From NCBI GenBank assembly GCA_021160565.1, contig JAGHCG010000067.1:1-8095 (forward strand): a DNA stretch of 8,095 nucleotides, written 5' to 3'. Source of the DNA: a bacterium (GTDB lineage: Bacteria > Ratteibacteria > UBA8468 > B48-G9 > JAFGKM01). This document shows positions 1-8,095 of the stretch, piece after piece. Position 1 is the stretch's first letter; each line of letters opens with the position of its first letter. The notes under the pieces are model-generated. The model was not told where the DNA came from. It was given only the letters and a program-made list of their open reading frames with translations, and did no database searches. The translations under genes were made by a program, and so were the position numbers.

Positions 1-189
1 CACATTCTCTTTTAATCTATCTATGCTTGTTTTAATTCTTGAAATAATCAGTTTATTTGAAATAAATTCTATCCCGAGAATTGAAAGTATTAAGAAAAGT
101 CCGAGAAGATAAAATGAGATTATTCTTATAAATATTATTTTTCTGAAAAATCTTTCCCACCTTTTTTTCAGAATATTTATTTCTATCAT
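1..189 (-). CDS. pilN: PilN-like type IV pilus inner-membrane alignment protein (partial, N-terminus only)
   Basis: Only the first 63 codons are in the window; the gene runs off the left edge. The start ATG overlaps the pilM stop as ATGA (186-189), so translation is probably coupled. The product begins MIEINIL, which matches the short cytoplasmic I-N-x-L motif that PilN proteins insert into a groove of PilM; the proline that often follows is replaced by Lys8. A basic stretch (residues 8-22) leads into one hydrophobic helix (about 23-43) and then a charged helix that looks like the start of the periplasmic coiled coil. This is the expected PilN topology: short cytoplasmic tail, single membrane span, periplasmic domain. 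In the family, PilN pairs with PilO and links the PilM ring to the secretin side. Position directly after pilM supports the call. The sequence match is short, so the name rests on motif, topology and context together. Confidence 0.8.
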   Translation of the reverse strand, partial: MIEINILKKRWERFFRKIIFIRIISFYLLGLFLILSILGIEFISNKLIISRIKTSIDRLKENV

Positions 190-1187
190 ATTAACTTCCT
201 GGTGAGGAGTCCAAAACAAAGAGAGAAAAATCTCCCTTTGTTTTTTATCTCAAGAGGAATTAAATTCTCTTCCACCTCATCAAAAGGGTTCCATAATTTC
301 ATCTCCACTTCCAGCGTTTTTTCCAGTATTTCTTTAATTCCAGGTAGAGTAGCAGAACCACCCGTAAGTAAAAATTCCACTGGTTTTTCTCCACTTCTAT
401 GTTCAAAATATTTTAATCCAATACTAACCTCTTCAACCAGTTCTTCACAATTCCCCTCCACATATTTTTTTACTTCCTGATAATTTTCCTTTCTTAATCT
501 AAATCTTTCTGCCTCTTCTGGGGAAATTTGCTCCATTTCTGAAATTCTCTCCGTTATTCTGTGTCCACCAAAAGAAATATCTCTGATAAAAGTAAAACCT
601 TCCTTCTGAACAATCGAAAGATTTGTATTGGTATGCCCAATGTTGAGAATACAAACTGGCTTTTCCCAGTTCTTTCTCAAATATCCATAACAGTTTGCCA
701 CTGCAAGGCCATCTATATCCATAATAAGAGGGGTTAGACCACTTGAAGAAAGAATGTTGACAAAAACTTCACATTTTTCCTTTGGATACCCTCCCAAAAA
801 AACATGCTTTTTCCCATTTACACTGAAAACTGAATAGTCATATTCAAGATTTTCAAGCCCTCCAGGGATTACCTGGAGGGCTTCAAGCTGAACTGCACTT
901 TTTATTTCTTCTTCAGGCAATTCAGGTATTTCAAAATAATGAAGAATCACATCTTCTCCACTCACACTGCATATTGCTTTATTTCCCTTTACACCAAGTT
1001 TTTTCAAATATTCCTTCAAAAATCCACCCAGTATCCTCACTTCATTCTCTTCTGTAGCACGGCGAAAATTTTCCACCGGATTTTCTATCATTCCTATTCT
1101 TCTTATAAAAAGTTTCCCCTTTTTTTCATATCCTTCAATTATTTTTATATATTTGCCTCCTATATCTACCCCTACTTTAAGAGCCAT
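186..1187 (-). CDS. pilM: PilM, actin-like ATPase of the type IV pilus inner-membrane complex
   Basis: A 333-residue protein, close to the usual 340-370 of PilM. It has the actin/FtsA-type fold signatures: phosphate-1 loop VGVDIGGKYIKIIE (residues 5-18), phosphate-2 region LNIGHTNTNLSIV (181-193, with Asn182 where Asp is more usual) and the adenosine motif LLTGGSATLPGI (273-284). The helix PEEEIKSAVQLEA (91-103) is typical of PilM. The motif after it, usually Y-I-P-F, here reads VIPGG (106-110) and lies on a strong DNA palindrome (855-883). PilM forms a cytoplasmic ring that binds the N-terminal tail of PilN and contacts the motor. The start ATG lies 4 nt after the second pilin stop, with an AGGA ribosome-binding site inside the last pilin codons. 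The stop overlaps the pilN start. It is clearly a pilus gene rather than ftsA or mreB because of its context and lack of extra domains. Confidence 0.93.
   Translation of the reverse strand: MALKVGVDIGGKYIKIIEGYEKKGKLFIRRIGMIENPVENFRRATEENEVRILGGFLKEYLKKLGVKGNKAICSVSGEDVILHYFEIPELPEEEIKSAVQLEALQVIPGGLENLEYDYSVFSVNGKKHVFLGGYPKEKCEVFVNILSSSGLTPLIMDIDGLAVANCYGYLRKNWEKPVCILNIGHTNTNLSIVQKEGFTFIRDISFGGHRITERISEMEQISPEEAERFRLRKENYQEVKKYVEGNCEELVEEVSIGLKYFEHRSGEKPVEFLLTGGSATLPGIKEILEKTLEVEMKLWNPFDEVEENLIPLEIKNKGRFFSLCFGLLTRKLI
855..883. repeat. Perfect 12-bp inverted repeat with 5-nt loop inside pilM
   Basis: The arms AAGCCCTCCAGG (855-866) and CCTGGAGGGCTT (872-883) are exact reverse complements separated by GATTA. 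They are far more GC-rich than the surrounding sequence. The element lies wholly inside pilM, over codons for residues 102-111. Six-base direct copies of TTCAAG sit at 852-857 and 882-887, overlapping the ends of the arms, with a third copy at 843-848. Neither strand has a U-run directly after the stem, so it does not look like an intrinsic terminator. It may be a palindromic repeat family member, an mRNA structure, or the product of a template-switch mutation. Confidence 0.8.
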
Positions 1188-1191
1188 TTTT

Positions 1192-1563
1192 TTAAATTCC
1201 TGAATAAGTTAAATTTCCATCCTGGTCTATTGTCACTGTTATCCCCGCTGCATCTCCTGTACCTGTCGTTCTGGCTGTAAATCCATTCTCATCTGCTGAA
1301 ACAATTTCATAATCAGTAAAGTATTTATTCCCAGTCACATCAATTCCCAGGTCATCTTTATTTGAGGTATATCTCCCATGTTCTGAATAGTAGATTCTCT
1401 GAGCGGTCCTCACTGACCCAAGAAGTGCTGCTCCCTCAGCAGCCATTGCTTTTCTTACATTTGTTCTGTAAAGGGGGACTGCGATGGAGGCAAGTATCCC
1501 TACTATAATTACCACTGTCATAACTTCTACGAGTGTGAATCCACGCTTCTTTATCTTTTTCAT
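1192..1563 (-). CDS. Type IV pilin, second tandem copy (pilin B)
   Basis: A 123-residue prepilin with a short basic leader MKKIKKRG (8 residues), then the prepilin peptidase site G^FTLVE with Glu at mature position 5, and the hydrophobic N-terminal helix (about mature 1-24) that forms the pilus core and anchors the subunit before assembly. The mature protein is 115 residues, exactly as in its neighbour at 1592-1972, with 97 of 115 residues identical. Differences cluster in mature residues 42-69 (11 of 28), the region likely to form the exposed alpha-beta loop; residues 70-115 differ at only two. There is no cysteine, so the C-terminal disulfide of many type IVa pilins is absent. The ATG is fixed by AGGAGG 5 nt upstream. 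It could be the major pilin or a co-assembled minor one; the sequence does not decide. Confidence 0.93.
   Translation of the reverse strand: MKKIKKRGFTLVEVMTVVIIVGILASIAVPLYRTNVRKAMAAEGAALLGSVRTAQRIYYSEHGRYTSNKDDLGIDVTGNKYFTDYEIVSADENGFTARTTGTGDAAGITVTIDQDGNLTYSGI
1220..1317 (-). repeat. Near-identical tract shared by the two pilin genes, copy in pilin B
   Basis: This 98-bp stretch matches 1620-1717 in pilin A at an offset of exactly 400 bp with a single mismatch (position 1287 against 1687). It includes 67 consecutive identical bases (1220-1286). It codes for the C-terminal third of the pilin. Third-codon positions are also conserved, unlike in the rest of the gene pair. Confidence 0.9.
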
Positions 1564-1568
1564 GGCAG

Positions 1569-1574
1569 CCTCCT
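1569..1574 (-). promoter_or_regulatory. Strong ribosome-binding site of pilin B
   Basis: AGGAGG on the minus strand, 5 nt before the ATG at 1563. It begins 1 nt after the stem-loop at 1576-1611, so folding could affect ribosome access. Confidence 0.85.
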
Positions 1575-1575
1575 G

Positions 1576-1611
1576 TTACCTATTGAATGAATTATATTCC
1601 TGAATAGGTAA
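1576..1611 (-). promoter_or_regulatory. Intercistronic stem-loop between the two pilin genes
   Basis: A perfect 9-bp inverted repeat, TTACCTATT (1576-1584) and AATAGGTAA (1603-1611), encloses a shorter inner pair, GAAT (1585-1588) with ATTC (1596-1599). In the mRNA it would fold around the pilin A stop codon (1592-1594), with the stem base directly before the pilin B ribosome-binding site. It lacks a following U-run, so it is not a normal terminator. The matching 3' end of pilin B (AATAAGTTAA) has lost the pairing sequence, so the structure is specific to the junction. A role in mRNA processing, stability or control of pilin B translation is inference. Confidence 0.5.
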
Positions 1612-1972
1612 TATTTCCGTCCTGGTCTATTGTCACTGTTATCCCCGCTGCATCTCCTGTACCTGTCGTTCTGGCTGTAAATCCATCCTCATCTGCTGAA
1701 ACAATTTCATAATCAGTGAAGTATTTGTTCCCACTTGCATCAACTCCCAGAGCATCTTTATCAGAAGTATAAGTATTGTGTTCCGCATAATAAACTCTCT
1801 CTGCTGTCCTTACTGCTCCCAGAAGGGCTGCTCCTTCAGAAGCCATTGCTCTCCTTACATTATTTCTGTAAAGAGGGACAGCAATTGCAGCAAGTATCCC
1901 AACTATAATCACCACTGTCATTAATTCCACAAGTGTAAATCCCTTTTTCCTCTTCATTATTTTCTTCATCAT
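1592..1972 (-). CDS. Type IV pilin, first tandem copy (pilin A)
   Basis: A prepilin with basic leader ending MKRKKG, cleavage site G^FTLVE, Glu5 and a hydrophobic N-terminal helix; the mature form is 115 residues without cysteine. The reading frame extends to a GTG at 1978, but that GTG is part of the Shine-Dalgarno itself (AAAGGAGGTGA, 1975-1985). I therefore place the start at the ATG at 1972, 5 nt after AGGAGG, the same spacing as pilin B. The adjacent ATG at 1969 is also possible; neither changes the mature protein. After the helix come AEG-type helix residues, a tyrosine-rich segment (RVYYAEHNTYTS) and a C-terminal region ending ITVTIDQDGNITYSGI. The gene lies 34 nt after pilC, and its very strong ribosome-binding site suits a highly expressed structural subunit. 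It is likely the major pilin, by position and ribosome-binding strength only. Confidence 0.93.
   Translation of the reverse strand: MMKKIMKRKKGFTLVELMTVVIIVGILAAIAVPLYRNNVRRAMASEGAALLGAVRTAERVYYAEHNTYTSDKDALGVDASGNKYFTDYEIVSADEDGFTARTTGTGDAAGITVTIDQDGNITYSGI
1620..1717 (-). repeat. Near-identical tract shared by the two pilin genes, copy in pilin A
   Basis: This is the partner of 1220-1317, with one mismatch in 98 bp. For contrast, the stretch coding for the N-terminal helix, which is more constrained at the protein level, shows about 13 differences in 79 bp between the same two genes. Confidence 0.9.
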
Positions 1973-1974
1973 TT

Positions 1975-1985
1975 TCACCTCCTTT
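1975..1985 (-). promoter_or_regulatory. Consensus ribosome-binding site of pilin A
   Basis: AAAGGAGGTGA on the minus strand is fully complementary to the usual 16S rRNA 3' tail. It contains the GTG at 1976-1978 that would otherwise extend the pilin reading frame, which argues that this GTG is not the start. It is the strongest such site in the operon. Confidence 0.88.
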
Positions 1986-1998
1986 CCTCATTTTATTT

Positions 1999-2026
1999 TC
2001 TATATTTTACCTCATTGTTGCTGCAA
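1999..2026 (-). promoter_or_regulatory. Possible internal promoter upstream of the pilin genes
   Basis: On the minus strand TTGCAG (2021-2026) is followed after 16 bp by TATAGA (1999-2004). The -10 matches 4 of 6 and the -35 matches 3 of 6. It overlaps the end of pilC and would start a transcript just before the pilin A ribosome-binding site. Pilins are usually needed in large excess over the motor proteins, so an internal promoter makes sense, but the match is weak and AT-rich DNA gives such matches by chance. Confidence 0.25.
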
Positions 2027-3227
2027 GTTTAAATATTGGAAGGTATATAGCAAGAACCACTATTCCAACAACAACACCCAGTCCAATTATAAGGATAGGT
2101 TCCATTACAGAAGTTAATATATTAAGAGTTGCATCCACCTCTTCACGGAAGAATCTTGCTACTCTATTAAGCATATCTTCAAGCCGACCTGTTTCTTCAC
2201 CCACTCTCACCATTCTCACAAGAATTGGTGGAAAAATTTTATACTTTTTCATCTCATCACCAAGAACTCTTCCTTCTATCACTCCTTTTCTTACTTTTTT
2301 TACAATCCTTTCTATTATCACATTTCCTGCTGTTGAAGAAACAATTTCCAGAGCCATTGTAATACTCACTCCTCCTGCAAGTAAAGTTGAAAGAGAACGT
2401 GCAAATCTTGAAAGTGCTATTTTGGTCATCAATTTACCGAAAAATGGAAATTTAAGTTTAACAGTATCAATTAACGTTCTCCCTGTAGGTGTTCTTTTAA
2501 AGAGCATAAAAAGAACTCCGAGGAAAACCAGAACTCCAATAATTACAGGTAAGAATTTAAGAAAAAATTGACTTATTCTAAGGATTATCATGGTAAGGGG
2601 AGGAAGATGAGCTCCAAAACTGGCGAAAATTGATTGAAACCTGGGGATTAAAAATAAAAAAACGAAAGATACAACTCCTACGAAAAAAACCACTATTACA
2701 GCAGGATAACTTAATGCCTGTCTCACTTTTCGCAATAATGCAATCTGGTCTTCAAGATATGTGGCAAGTTCTTCCATAACTCCTGTCAAATTTCCACTTT
2801 CTTCACCCGCTCTTATAAGGGATACATATAAAGGAGAGAAAACTTTTGGATATTTGGAAAGAGCATTTGAGAAATTACTTCCTTCCTGAATATCAATTTT
2901 TATCTTTGAAAGAACATCTGAAAAATATTTGTTTGAAACTTGCTCAGATAGGTCATCAAGTATATCTATAATGGGAACACCTGCATCCAGCATTGTAGCA
3001 AACTGTCTGGAAAATAAAGCAAGTTCTCCAAGAGAAACTTTCCCTCTTACAGATTTTTTCTGAGAAACTATTGAAGAAAATCCTTTCTCTCCAATAAAAT
3101 GTATTTCAATAGGAATTAGATTTTCTCTTCTGAGATTTAGAATAACAGCAGAATTTGAATCAGCCTCTATTACTCCCTCTCTTTTTTTCCCAGACGTATC
3201 TCTTGCAATATAAAAGTACTTTGGCAT
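2007..3227 (-). CDS. pilC: PilC, type IV pilus inner-membrane platform protein
   Basis: A 406-residue protein, the usual length for PilC/GspF. It has a short N-terminal segment (1-60, YFYIARDTSGKKREGVIEA is typical), then two GspF-type cytoplasmic domains at about 72-195 and 275-397. Each carries the family repeat with a GEE[S/T]G-x-L core (141-147 and 343-349). Membrane helices are visible at about 172-195, 222-243 and 374-399. PilC is the polytopic base on which PilB and PilT act to add or remove pilins. The start ATG lies 3 nt after the pilT stop, with GAGG within the last pilT codons serving as ribosome-binding site, so translation is probably coupled. No missing motif or frameshift is seen. 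A type II secretion GspF is the alternative, but pilT and pilM next door favour a pilus. Confidence 0.96.
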   Translation of the reverse strand: MPKYFYIARDTSGKKREGVIEADSNSAVILNLRRENLIPIEIHFIGEKGFSSIVSQKKSVRGKVSLGELALFSRQFATMLDAGVPIIDILDDLSEQVSNKYFSDVLSKIKIDIQEGSNFSNALSKYPKVFSPLYVSLIRAGEESGNLTGVMEELATYLEDQIALLRKVRQALSYPAVIVVFFVGVVSFVFLFLIPRFQSIFASFGAHLPPLTMIILRISQFFLKFLPVIIGVLVFLGVLFMLFKRTPTGRTLIDTVKLKFPFFGKLMTKIALSRFARSLSTLLAGGVSITMALEIVSSTAGNVIIERIVKKVRKGVIEGRVLGDEMKKYKIFPPILVRMVRVGEETGRLEDMLNRVARFFREEVDATLNILTSVMEPILIIGLGVVVGIVVLAIYLPIFKLAATMR

Positions 3228-3230
3228 TTT

Positions 3231-4304
3231 TTAAATCCTCAAAAGATTTTTTAATTCTTTTATATTTGGAGTACTTGCAAGAGCAACATCTTTTGAAATA
3301 AGACCTTTCTTGTAAAGTTGAACAAGAGAAGCATTCATTGTGTGCATTCCACTTTCTCCACCAAGTTGAATTTGAGAATAAATCTGAGCAAAATTTCCTT
3401 CCCGAATTAAGTTTCTTATAGCAGAATTAACTATCATTATCTCTGTGGCAAGAATTCTCCCTTTTTTATCTTTTCTCGGTAATAACTGCTGAACAATAAC
3501 TCCAAGAAGAACAAGTGAAAGTTGAGTTCTGACTGTCTGTTGCTGTTCTCCTGGAAAACTATTTATAATTCTTCCCATAGCCTGAACTACTTCTCCTGTA
3601 TGTAATGTGGTAAGAACAAGATGACCTGTTTCAGCAATTCTCAATGCCGCTTCTATTGTTTCAAGGTCTCTCATCTCTCCAATAAGAACAACATCTGGGT
3701 CCTGTCTTAAAACTCTTCTTAAACTCTCCCTGAACGACTCTGTATCCATACCAACTTCTCTCTGTTCAACAATTGCTTTTTTATGCTTGAAAAGATATTC
3801 AATCGGGTCTTCTATCGTGATTATATGGATGGGATAATTCTGATTAAGATATTCAACCATTGAAGCAAGAGTGGTGGACTTTCCGCTGCCGGTTGGACCA
3901 CATACAAGTATTAATCCATGAGGCTGGGAAAGTAAATTTTTCATTACATCAGGTGGTAGTCCAAGTTCTTCAAAACCTGGAATTGTATCTTTAATAGGTC
4001 TTATTGCTATTCCAATTGAACCTCTCTGATAATGAAGATTAATTCTGAACCTGCCAATTCCTTCTATTCCATAAGAAAAATCCAGTTCTTTTTTCTCTTC
4101 AAACGTGTTTCTCTGAGAGGGAGTTAAAATTTCATAAACCAGATCCCTGCATTCTTCAGCAGATAATGCAGGAAATTCAGTAATAAATAATTTTCCATCA
4201 ATTCTTATGTAAGGAGGAAGTTTTGCTACAATGTGAATATCTGAAGCTTTCCTTTCAACAGCATAAATAAGAATTTCCTCGATTTTATACTTCACTTTAT
4301 TCAT
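3231..4304 (-). CDS. pilT: PilT, type IV pilus retraction ATPase
   Basis: A 357-residue cytoplasmic hexameric ATPase that powers pilin removal and filament retraction. An N-terminal PAS-like domain contains the SDIH motif (21-24) and RIDG (34-37). The RecA-like core has Walker A GPTGSGKS (136-143, Lys142), Asp box ITIEDPIEY (162-170), Walker B DVVLIGE (204-210, catalytic Glu210) and His box TGHLVLTTLHT (226-236). The PilT-specific AIRNLIRE motif (295-302), required for retraction, is intact. This separates it from PilB-type ATPases, together with the lack of the N-terminal MshEN domain and zinc cysteines. Its ATG overlaps the pilB stop by 4 nt (ATGA), so the two opposing motors are translated from the same message. 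Twitching motility, surface sensing or DNA uptake are the usual roles; the sequence does not say which applies. Confidence 0.97.
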   Translation of the reverse strand: MNKVKYKIEEILIYAVERKASDIHIVAKLPPYIRIDGKLFITEFPALSAEECRDLVYEILTPSQRNTFEEKKELDFSYGIEGIGRFRINLHYQRGSIGIAIRPIKDTIPGFEELGLPPDVMKNLLSQPHGLILVCGPTGSGKSTTLASMVEYLNQNYPIHIITIEDPIEYLFKHKKAIVEQREVGMDTESFRESLRRVLRQDPDVVLIGEMRDLETIEAALRIAETGHLVLTTLHTGEVVQAMGRIINSFPGEQQQTVRTQLSLVLLGVIVQQLLPRKDKKGRILATEIMIVNSAIRNLIREGNFAQIYSQIQLGGESGMHTMNASLVQLYKKGLISKDVALASTPNIKELKNLLRI

Positions 4305-5977
4305 AACAATGTAACTCCTAATGCCTCCTTCACTGTAGTAATCCCATCAAAAACCTTTTTCAATGCCGCTTCTCTCAATGTCTTCATTCCGTTTTCCTTA
4401 GCAGCATCTTTTATTTCATCTTCACTTTTTCTTTCTATTATCATCTCTCTTATTTTTCTATTAACCTCCAGTACTTCATAAATAGCTGTTCTCCCAAAAT
4501 ATCCAGTATATTCACACTCACTGCAACCTCTTCCTTTATAAATTTTTTTCTTCCCTGTTTTAATTCCCATATCTTCCAGAATCTTCTTTCCCTCTTTATC
4601 TTCTTCTTTACATCTCTCACATATTTTTCTTACGAGCCTCTGAGAGAGGATAAGATTAATTGAATCAGCCACCAGATAATGTTCAACTCCCATATAGGAA
4701 AGTCTTGAAATTGTGGAAACAGTATCATTTGTGTGGAGTGTGGAAATTACAAGATGTCCAGTTAAAGATGCCTGAATTGCAATCTGAGCAGTTTCAAGGT
4801 CTCTTATTTCTCCAATCATTATAACATCAGGGTCCTGCCTCAAAAGATGTCTTAAAACAGCAGGGAAAGTAAGACCTATTTTTGGCTTTACTTGAACCTG
4901 ATTTATCCCTTCGATTTGATACTCTACAGGGTCTTCTATGGTAATTATATTTTTTTCAGGAGTATTTATAAAACTTAATCCAGAATAAAGAGTTGTTGTT
5001 TTTCCACTTCCTGTTGGTCCTGTAACTATTATCATTCCATAAGGTTTCTTAAGAGCCTCTTTAAACTTTTCAAGGTCTTCCTTTTCAAAACCAAGTTCTT
5101 CCATACTCAAAACAAATTGTTCTTTATCAAGTAGTCTCATCACAACTTTTTCTCCATAAATGACAGGAAGGGTGGAAATTCTCACATCTATTTCTCTTAC
5201 TCCGACCTTTATTTTAAACCTTCCATCCTGTGGTAATCTTCTTTCTCCAATATCAAGATTTGAAAGAATTTTCAATCTGGTAACAATTCCCGGATAGGCA
5301 TTTTTTGGAGGTGCTTGAAAATTGTGAAGAACCCCATCTATCCTGAATCTCACAGATACATCTTTCTCCCTTGGCTCAAGATGAATATCAGTGGCTCTCT
5401 TTTCAACTGCTTTTAGAAATAAAGAGTTTACAAACCTTATTATTGGAGCGTCTTCAGCAGCCACTTTTAACTGGTTTACATCCACCTCTTCTTCTCTTTC
5501 TTCACGGATTTCCTCAAGTGCTGCAAGTGTTTCTGGAATATCTTCTGCTTCACTGTAATATCTTTCAATAAATTCCAGTATTTCTTTCTCCTCTGCCTTT
5601 ACCACTTTTATCTTCAATCCTGTAATTCTTCTCACTGCATCTATCGCAACAATATCCATGGGGTCTTTCATTGCCACTGTTAAGGTATTATTTTCTTTTG
5701 TGAGGGCAATTAAGGTATATCTTCTTGCTACATATTCCGGAATTAATTTTACAATTTCTTTTTTCAATCCTTTAAATCTGGAAAGAACAACAAAATCAGC
5801 TTTTTTCTGTTCGGTGAGAGCATCTATTATTGCTTCTCTTGAAGTAAAATTTTTCTCCACAAGAATCTCTCCAAGAAACTTATTACTTTTTTTCTGCTCC
5901 TCCAGTGCTTCTTCAAGCTGTAATGGAGTAATTATCCCTTTCTCCACAAGTATCTGACCCAGTTCTTTTCTCTCCAT
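4301..5977 (-). CDS. pilB: PilB, type IV pilus extension ATPase
   Basis: A 558-residue cytoplasmic assembly ATPase. Residues 1-145 form an MshEN/T2SSE_N-type region with a tandem 24-residue repeat (5-28 and 34-57) followed by the DPMDIVAIDAVRRITG segment. The repeat Arg expected for c-di-GMP binding is Glu5 and Phe34. An acidic linker (about 143-166) leads to the N2 domain with TDIHLEP (196-202). The RecA-like core has Walker A GPTGSGKT (320-327, Lys326), Asp box ITIEDPVEY (345-353), Walker B DVIMIGE (384-390, Glu390) and His box TGHLVISTLHT (406-416). Two CxxC pairs (Cys453/456 and Cys485/488) form the zinc site of PilB/GspE proteins. Everything needed for ATPase function is present. It is the first gene after the promoter at 6011-6039. 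The ATG at 5977 has only a weak purine-rich AAGAG-type ribosome-binding site. Type II secretion GspE is the alternative, disfavoured by context. Confidence 0.96.
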   Translation of the reverse strand: MERKELGQILVEKGIITPLQLEEALEEQKKSNKFLGEILVEKNFTSREAIIDALTEQKKADFVVLSRFKGLKKEIVKLIPEYVARRYTLIALTKENNTLTVAMKDPMDIVAIDAVRRITGLKIKVVKAEEKEILEFIERYYSEAEDIPETLAALEEIREEREEEVDVNQLKVAAEDAPIIRFVNSLFLKAVEKRATDIHLEPREKDVSVRFRIDGVLHNFQAPPKNAYPGIVTRLKILSNLDIGERRLPQDGRFKIKVGVREIDVRISTLPVIYGEKVVMRLLDKEQFVLSMEELGFEKEDLEKFKEALKKPYGMIIVTGPTGSGKTTTLYSGLSFINTPEKNIITIEDPVEYQIEGINQVQVKPKIGLTFPAVLRHLLRQDPDVIMIGEIRDLETAQIAIQASLTGHLVISTLHTNDTVSTISRLSYMGVEHYLVADSINLILSQRLVRKICERCKEEDKEGKKILEDMGIKTGKKKIYKGRGCSECEYTGYFGRTAIYEVLEVNRKIREMIIERKSEDEIKDAAKENGMKTLREAALKKVFDGITTVKEALGVTLL

Positions 5978-6010
5978 TTTTTTCTCTTTTCTTTTACCTT
6001 CCCCAATTTA

Positions 6011-8095
<2,085 letters not shown>

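Noticed and set aside
855..883. Intrinsic terminator within pilM
   Set aside because: The stem is strong, but neither strand has a U-run directly after it, and it lies mid-gene with pilN overlapping downstream.
202..1280. Plus-strand open frames across pilM (202-480, 939-1280)
   Set aside because: They are antisense to a clear pilM/pilin coding region, have no ribosome-binding site, and their Ser/Phe-rich composition is what antisense of a Lys/Glu-rich gene gives.
1976..1978. GTG start for pilin A giving a longer leader
   Set aside because: The GTG is part of the Shine-Dalgarno AAAGGAGGTGA; the ATG at 1972 has the same 5-nt spacing as pilin B.
5371..5957. Plus-strand open frames across pilB
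   Set aside because: They are antisense shadows of a conserved ATPase with low-complexity Leu/Ser/Phe products.
3231..5977. Type II secretion ATPase and platform genes (gspE/gspF) instead of pilus genes
   Set aside because: An intact PilT AIRNLIRE retraction motif, plus PilM and a PilN-like protein in the same operon, favour a type IV pilus.

Overview
The window is AT-rich bacterial DNA. It carries most of a type IV pilus (T4P) assembly operon on the minus strand (about 1-5977), diverging from a NAD+-dependent DNA ligase gene on the plus strand (6144 to the right edge, cut off). Arg codons are mostly AGA/AGG, ATA is common for Ile, and the cytoplasmic proteins are rich in Lys and Glu. This resembles AT-rich anaerobic or thermophilic lineages, but the sequence does not name a phylum. 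PilM and PilN together with a PilT retraction ATPase point to a retractile type IVa pilus rather than a plain type II secretion system.

Layout, read leftward from the divergent promoter region: pilB (extension ATPase, 5977-4301), pilT (retraction ATPase, 4304-3231, 4-nt ATGA overlap with pilB), pilC (inner-membrane platform, 3227-2007), two tandem paralogous major-pilin-like genes (1972-1592 and 1563-1192), pilM (actin-like cytoplasmic ring protein, 1187-186) and the start of a pilN-like gene (189-1, ATGA overlap with pilM, cut by the left edge). pilO, a secretin and a prepilin peptidase are not visible; the first two would be expected further left.

The 166-bp gap 5978-6143 holds a good sigma-70-type promoter for the pil operon (TTGACA, 17 bp, TAGGAT with an extended -10 TGn), an operator-like inverted repeat next to it, and a perfect TATAAT with a strong Shine-Dalgarno for ligA. 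No gap exceeds 300 bp.

How the genes work together: prepilins are processed and held by the PilC platform. PilB drives polymerisation and PilT depolymerisation at that platform. PilM and PilN form the cytoplasmic/inner-membrane alignment complex that links the motor to the envelope machinery. ligA is an unrelated housekeeping gene.

Most of the window is ordinary T4P biology and I see no clear new system. The points most worth checking are a perfect 12-bp GC-rich palindrome inside pilM that falls on its conserved IPF-type motif, a near-identical 98-bp tract shared by the otherwise diverged pilin copies (gene conversion), a stem-loop spanning the stop codon of the first pilin gene just upstream of the second pilin's ribosome-binding site, and a PilB N-terminal MshEN-like domain whose expected ligand-binding arginines are absent.
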